DNA of 64,000 nucleotides. It comes from Duganella sp. OV510. GTDB lineage: Bacteria; Pseudomonadota; Gammaproteobacteria; Burkholderiales; Burkholderiaceae_D. Under the pieces are notes generated by a model, which worked only from the letters and a program-made list of their open reading frames with translations, was not told the origin of the DNA and ran no database searches. A program made the translations under genes and the position numbers. Shown piece by piece: positions 60,633 through 64,000 of this stretch (positions are counted from its first letter, which is position 1; each line of letters starts with the position of its first letter). The DNA lies in NCBI RefSeq assembly GCF_900100205.1, contig NZ_FNEQ01000010.1, forward strand, positions 186,001 through 250,000, read 5' to 3'.

Positions 60633-61085
60633 CTAACGGATCTGCTGTGGGAGCCGGAGGATGGCTTCAGCGTTGGAGGATGAGAAGCATTTGTCGGCGG
60701 CTTCCAGATGCGGCAGCCAGAGGTGGTTCAGGTGTTCGCGCGGGCTGAGCGTGATGGCGATGTCGCGCGGGACTTCGACGCTGAAAACGTGCTCGGTGTT
60801 TTGCGTGACGCCAGGCGCGTAGCGGTGCCGCCAGACAGGGTAGATTTCGTAGATGTTGGACAGCCGCCAGTCGCGCAGCACGATGGTCTTGCCATCGGCG
60901 ACGATGCCGGTTTCTTCAAACAACTCGCGCGCGGCGGTTTCCAGCAGCGGTTCGTCGACGGCGTCCAGCGAGCCGGTCACCGATTGCCAATAGCCCGGCC
61001 TGTCGGCGCGCTCGATCAGCAGCACTTGCAGGTCGGCCGTGTGGATCACCACCAGCACCGATACGGGTATCTTGTAAGGCTTCAT
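60633..61085 (-). CDS. nudB: Dihydroneopterin triphosphate diphosphatase (Nudix)
   Basis: 150 aa. The Nudix box begins GSLDAVDEPLLETAARELFE and continues ETGI (about residues 39-62), with the first Gly present and the REx2E core intact. It removes pyrophosphate from dihydroneopterin triphosphate in folate synthesis. ATG at 61085; a GTG two codons upstream is possible. There is no clear ribosome site, and a terminator-like hairpin separates it from aspS, so its expression may depend on read-through. Confidence 0.88.
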   Translation of the reverse strand: MKPYKIPVSVLVVIHTADLQVLLIERADRPGYWQSVTGSLDAVDEPLLETAARELFEETGIVADGKTIVLRDWRLSNIYEIYPVWRHRYAPGVTQNTEHVFSVEVPRDIAITLSPREHLNHLWLPHLEAADKCFSSSNAEAILRLPQQIR

Positions 61086-61090
61086 GGGCA

Positions 61091-61120
61091 CGATAAAAGA
61101 AAAGGCGCCGCAGCGCCTTT
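61091..61120 (-). terminator. Terminator-like hairpin after aspS
   Basis: On the minus strand AAAGGCGC–TGCG–GCGCCTTT is a perfect 8-bp stem with a UNCG-class loop, followed by TCTTTTATCG. It lies 13 bases after the aspS stop and directly before nudB. Confidence 0.7.
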
Positions 61121-61133
61121 CCCATGTGACTGC

Positions 61134-62942
61134 TTAGCCGGCAACTTTCGGCTCGGCAGTGCGCAGACGGATGTGCAGCTCTTTCAGCTGCTTCTCGTCG
61201 ACTTCCGAAGGGGCTTGCGTCAGCAGATCCTGCGCACGCTGGGTTTTCGGGAAGGCGATCACGTCGCGGATCGAGTCCGACTTGGTCATCAGCGTGACGA
61301 TACGGTCCAGGCCGAATGCCAGGCCGCCGTGCGGTGGCGCGCCGTATTGCAGCGCGTCCAGCAGGAAGCCGAACTTCAGGCGGGCTTCGTCAGCGTCGAT
61401 CTTCAGCGCGCGGAACACTTTCGACTGCACTTCTTCGCGGTGGATACGGATCGAACCGCCGCCCAGTTCCCAGCCGTTCAGCACCATGTCGTAGGCCTTG
61501 GCGATGCAAGCGCCCGGATTGGTTTCCAGCCAGTCTTCGTGGCCGTCTTTTGGCGCGGTGAACGGGTGGTGGGTTGCGGTCCAGCGATCCGACTCTTCGT
61601 CGTATTCGAACATCGGGAAGTCGATCACCCACAGCGGTGCCCAGACGTCGTCGAACAGGCCGGCGTTCTTGCCGAATTCCGAGTGGCCGATCTTCACGCG
61701 CAGCGCGCCGATGGCGTCGTTGACTACCTTGGCCTTGTCCGCACCGAAGAAGATCAGGTCGCCGTCTTCGGCGCCGGTCAGTTCCAGGATCTTGGCCAGG
61801 GTTGCATCGTCGATGGTTTTGACGATCGGCGATTGCAGACCGTCACGGCCTTTGGCTTTTTCGTTGACCTTGATGTAAGCCAGGCCGCGCGCGCCGTAGA
61901 TGGCGACGAACTGGGTGTAGGCATCGATTTCCGAACGCGGCATCGACGCGCCTTTTGGCACGCGCAGGCCGACCACGCGGCCGTTCGGCAGGTTGGCGGC
62001 GCTATTGAAGATCTTGAACTCGACGTTTTTGACCACGTCGGTCAGTTCGGTGAACTGCAGCTTGACGCGCATGTCCGGCTTGTCCGAACCGTAGCTGCCC
62101 ATGGCTTCGGCGAAGTCCATCACCGGGAATGGGTTAGGCAGGTCGACGTCCATGGTGTTCTTGAACGTTTTGCGTATCATGTCTTCGAACAGGTCGCGGA
62201 TTTCCTGTTCGGTCAGGAACGAGGTTTCGCAGTCGATCTGGGTGAATTCCGGCTGGCGGTCAGCGCGCAGGTCTTCGTCGCGGAAGCACTTGGTGATCTG
62301 GTAGTAACGGTCGAAGTTGGCCACCATCAGCAGCTGCTTGAACAGCTGTGGCGATTGCGGCAGCGCGAAGAAGTTGCCGGCGTTGACACGCGATGGCACC
62401 AGGTAGTCGCGCGCGCCTTCCGGGGTCGACTTGGTCAGCATCGGGGTTTCGATGTCGATGAAGCCCAGATCGTCCAGGTACTTGCGCACTTCCATGGTCA
62501 CCTTGTAGCGCAGGCGCAGATTGTTCTGCATCTGCGGACGGCGCAGGTCCAGCACGCGGTGGGTCAGGCGGGTGGTTTCCGACAGGTTGTCGTCGTCCAG
62601 CTGGAACGGCACGGCCACCGAGGCGTTCAGCACTTCCAGCTCGGAGCAGATCACTTCGATCTTGCCGGATTTCAGGTTGTTGTTGACGGTGCCGGCCAGG
62701 CGGTCCTTGACCACGCCGGTGACGCGCAGGCAGAACTCGTTACGCACGGCTTCGGCGGCCTTGAATACTTCAGCCTGTTCCGGATTGCAAACGATCTGCA
62801 CCAGGCCTTCGCGGTCGCGCAGGTCGATGAAGATCACGCCGCCGTGGTCACGGCGACGATGTACCCAGCCGCACAGGCTGACAGTTTGGCCAAGCAGCGC
62901 TTCAGTGGTGAGGCCGCAGTAGTGAGTACGCATTGAGGACAT
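61134..62942 (-). CDS. aspS: Aspartyl-tRNA synthetase
   Basis: 602 aa, bacterial-type. N-terminal OB-fold (VSLCGWVHRRRDHGGVIFID), class II motif 2 (KCFRDEDLRADRQPEFTQID), the GAD insert and motif 3 (GGLAFGLDRIVTLM) are visible. Cytosolic, essential. The ATG at 62942 (MSSMRTHYCG) has GAGAA upstream; the ATG three codons later is an alternative. The pair DUF502-aspS and fmdB upstream is common in this order. Confidence 0.97.
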   Translation of the reverse strand: MSSMRTHYCGLTTEALLGQTVSLCGWVHRRRDHGGVIFIDLRDREGLVQIVCNPEQAEVFKAAEAVRNEFCLRVTGVVKDRLAGTVNNNLKSGKIEVICSELEVLNASVAVPFQLDDDNLSETTRLTHRVLDLRRPQMQNNLRLRYKVTMEVRKYLDDLGFIDIETPMLTKSTPEGARDYLVPSRVNAGNFFALPQSPQLFKQLLMVANFDRYYQITKCFRDEDLRADRQPEFTQIDCETSFLTEQEIRDLFEDMIRKTFKNTMDVDLPNPFPVMDFAEAMGSYGSDKPDMRVKLQFTELTDVVKNVEFKIFNSAANLPNGRVVGLRVPKGASMPRSEIDAYTQFVAIYGARGLAYIKVNEKAKGRDGLQSPIVKTIDDATLAKILELTGAEDGDLIFFGADKAKVVNDAIGALRVKIGHSEFGKNAGLFDDVWAPLWVIDFPMFEYDEESDRWTATHHPFTAPKDGHEDWLETNPGACIAKAYDMVLNGWELGGGSIRIHREEVQSKVFRALKIDADEARLKFGFLLDALQYGAPPHGGLAFGLDRIVTLMTKSDSIRDVIAFPKTQRAQDLLTQAPSEVDEKQLKELHIRLRTAEPKVAG

Positions 62943-62970
62943 GTTTATTTCTCGGTTCAGGTTAGGTTAC

Positions 62971-63603
62971 TCAGTTAATCTTGGTGTCGTTCAGGACGAT
63001 GGTTTTCGGCGCGGCGTCTTCCGGCGCCACCACTCCCATCGACACGATGTACTTCAGGGCCGCATCGACCGTCATGTCGAGTTCGACCACATCCTTCTTG
63101 GCCATCATCAGGAAAAAGCCCGAGGTGGGATTCGGCGTGGTCGGCACATACACGCTGACGTATTCACCGACCAGGTGGTTCTTTACATCCCCGCCCGGCG
63201 CGCCGGTCAGGAAGGCGATGGTCCACGAGTTCTGATGCGGATACGGCACCAGCACCGCCTTGCGGAAGGCGTTGCCGGACGACGAGAACAGCGTGTCCGA
63301 CACCTGCTTGACGCTCGAATACAGCGAGCTGACGATCGGAATCCGGGTCAGCAGTTTTTCCCACAGACGTACCACATAGTTGCCGACCAGGTTGTTGGTC
63401 AGCAGGCCGGTCAGGAACACGATGATGATGGTCAGCAAAGTGCCCAGGCCAGGGATATCGAAGCCGATCAGGGTACGCGGCTGCCAGCGCTCCGGCACAA
63501 ACAGCAGCGACTGATCCATGGTGCTGATCACCAGGTTCAGCACCCAGGCGGTAATCGCCAGCGGCACCAGGATCAGCAAGCCGGTGATGAAATATTTACG
63601 CAT
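62971..63603 (-). CDS. DUF502 membrane protein
   Basis: 210 aa from ATG at 63603 (MRKYFITG), after GAAGGA. Two N-terminal membrane helices (about 4-24 and 52-74) precede a conserved segment (LPYPHQNSWTIAFLTG-like, VPYPHQNSW) and VYVPTTPNPTSGFFLMM. DUF502 proteins are inner-membrane and poorly characterised. Co-oriented with fmdB (28 bases upstream) and aspS (28 bases downstream). Confidence 0.88.
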   Translation of the reverse strand: MRKYFITGLLILVPLAITAWVLNLVISTMDQSLLFVPERWQPRTLIGFDIPGLGTLLTIIIVFLTGLLTNNLVGNYVVRLWEKLLTRIPIVSSLYSSVKQVSDTLFSSSGNAFRKAVLVPYPHQNSWTIAFLTGAPGGDVKNHLVGEYVSVYVPTTPNPTSGFFLMMAKKDVVELDMTVDAALKYIVSMGVVAPEDAAPKTIVLNDTKIN

Positions 63604-63631
63604 CGATGTCCTTCGTGATGGATGGAGTCCT

Positions 63632-63916
63632 TCAGGTGTCGCTGGAGCCGCCGGATGGCGATGGCGTCGGCGCCGGTGTGGGCGCGGCCGCCTCCGACTT
63701 CGGCGTGGTCGACGTGCCGGTGGCCGGCGGCGTGCCGCCACGGAAATCGGTCACATACCAGCCCGAGCCCTTCAGCTGGAAACCAGCCGCAGTCAGTTGC
63801 TTCTTGAACGACTCCTTGCCGCACGAAGGGCAAACCGTCAACTGCGGATCGGAAATCTTTTGCAAGACATCCTTGGCAAAACCGCATGCTTCGCAGCGGT
63901 ACGCGTAGATCGGCAT
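63632..63916 (-). CDS. FmdB-family zinc-ribbon protein
   Basis: 94 aa. Zinc ribbon CEAC...CPSC (MPIYAYRCEACGFAKD, TVCPSCGKESF) with a Ser/Thr/Ala/Pro tail. The family is regarded as a regulatory-type protein of uncertain role. GGAG lies nine bases before the ATG. First gene of the fmdB-DUF502-aspS run; the last 84 bases of the window show nothing else. Confidence 0.9.
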   Translation of the reverse strand: MPIYAYRCEACGFAKDVLQKISDPQLTVCPSCGKESFKKQLTAAGFQLKGSGWYVTDFRGGTPPATGTSTTPKSEAAAPTPAPTPSPSGGSSDT

Positions 63917-64000
63917 CTCTATTACTCCGCAAAAATCATCAAAACCCTGAATTATAAAGCCTTTTGCGCGGCTTCTGACTGTTTCCTGAGGCTAAGGCTG

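Noticed and set aside
1..64000. tRNA, rRNA, insertion sequences, prophage
   Set aside because: No cloverleaf sequence, rRNA stretch, transposase or phage structural gene was recognised by reading; a tRNAscan and ISfinder search would be decisive.

Overview
The window looks like a chromosomal segment of a high-GC betaproteobacterium of the family Oxalobacteraceae (Massilia/Duganella-like). This is inferred from GC-rich coding DNA, a PhaM-type PHA granule protein, the fmdB–DUF502–aspS–nudB order, a tetR-led beta-oxidation operon and a CsuCDE-like pilus. No rRNA, tRNA, CRISPR array, insertion sequence or prophage was recognised. Nearly all the DNA is coding, and there is one gene-free stretch over 300 bases (29417-29843).

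Layout. 1-7.6 kb: the start of a CHASE-sensor gene behind queC, then divergent tamA-tamB (outer-membrane assembly module) and a 37-codon proline/aspartate-rich small ORF. 7.7-18 kb: an S9 peptidase, two small unknown genes, an SMC/kleisin/KITE-like operon (mksF-mksE-mksB type) and two overlapping DUF3108 genes. 18-21.6 kb: phaM, an orphan small gene, and a soluble histidine kinase with a receiver-TPR regulator. 21.7-22.9 kb: a lower-GC two-gene module encoding an unknown 94-residue protein and a caspase-like (clan CD) protease. 23-29.4 kb: mnmC with a decayed methyltransferase half, tag, a TPR-GAF-GGDEF cyclase, DUF4142 and an HxlR regulator. 29.4-36 kb: a chaperone-usher pilus of spore-coat-U type with a divergent receiver/AraC regulator, pnuC and a pilin-like remnant. 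36-50.5 kb: a hybrid kinase, a catalase-family protein, an MFS exporter, a PKD/beta-propeller lipoprotein, an M13 peptidase, a DHDPS-family enzyme with GntR partner, a large membrane protein and a frameshifted Sel1 pseudogene. 50.5-57.4 kb: tetR followed by acyl-CoA dehydrogenase, hydroxyacyl-CoA dehydrogenase/hydratase, thiolase and enoyl-CoA hydratase, together a beta-oxidation set. 57.6-64 kb: hslR, clsB, a nuclease-like phosphohydrolase, a DUF4160/DUF2442 pair, nudB, aspS, DUF502 and fmdB.

The best candidates for an under-described system are the caspase-like protease with its small partner (21759-22938) and the three-subunit SMC operon, which has no nuclease subunit beside it (11047-16000). 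Other points to check are the MnmC decay, the coding status of the 37-codon ORF, and recurring terminator-like hairpins with a UNCG loop on the minus strand.
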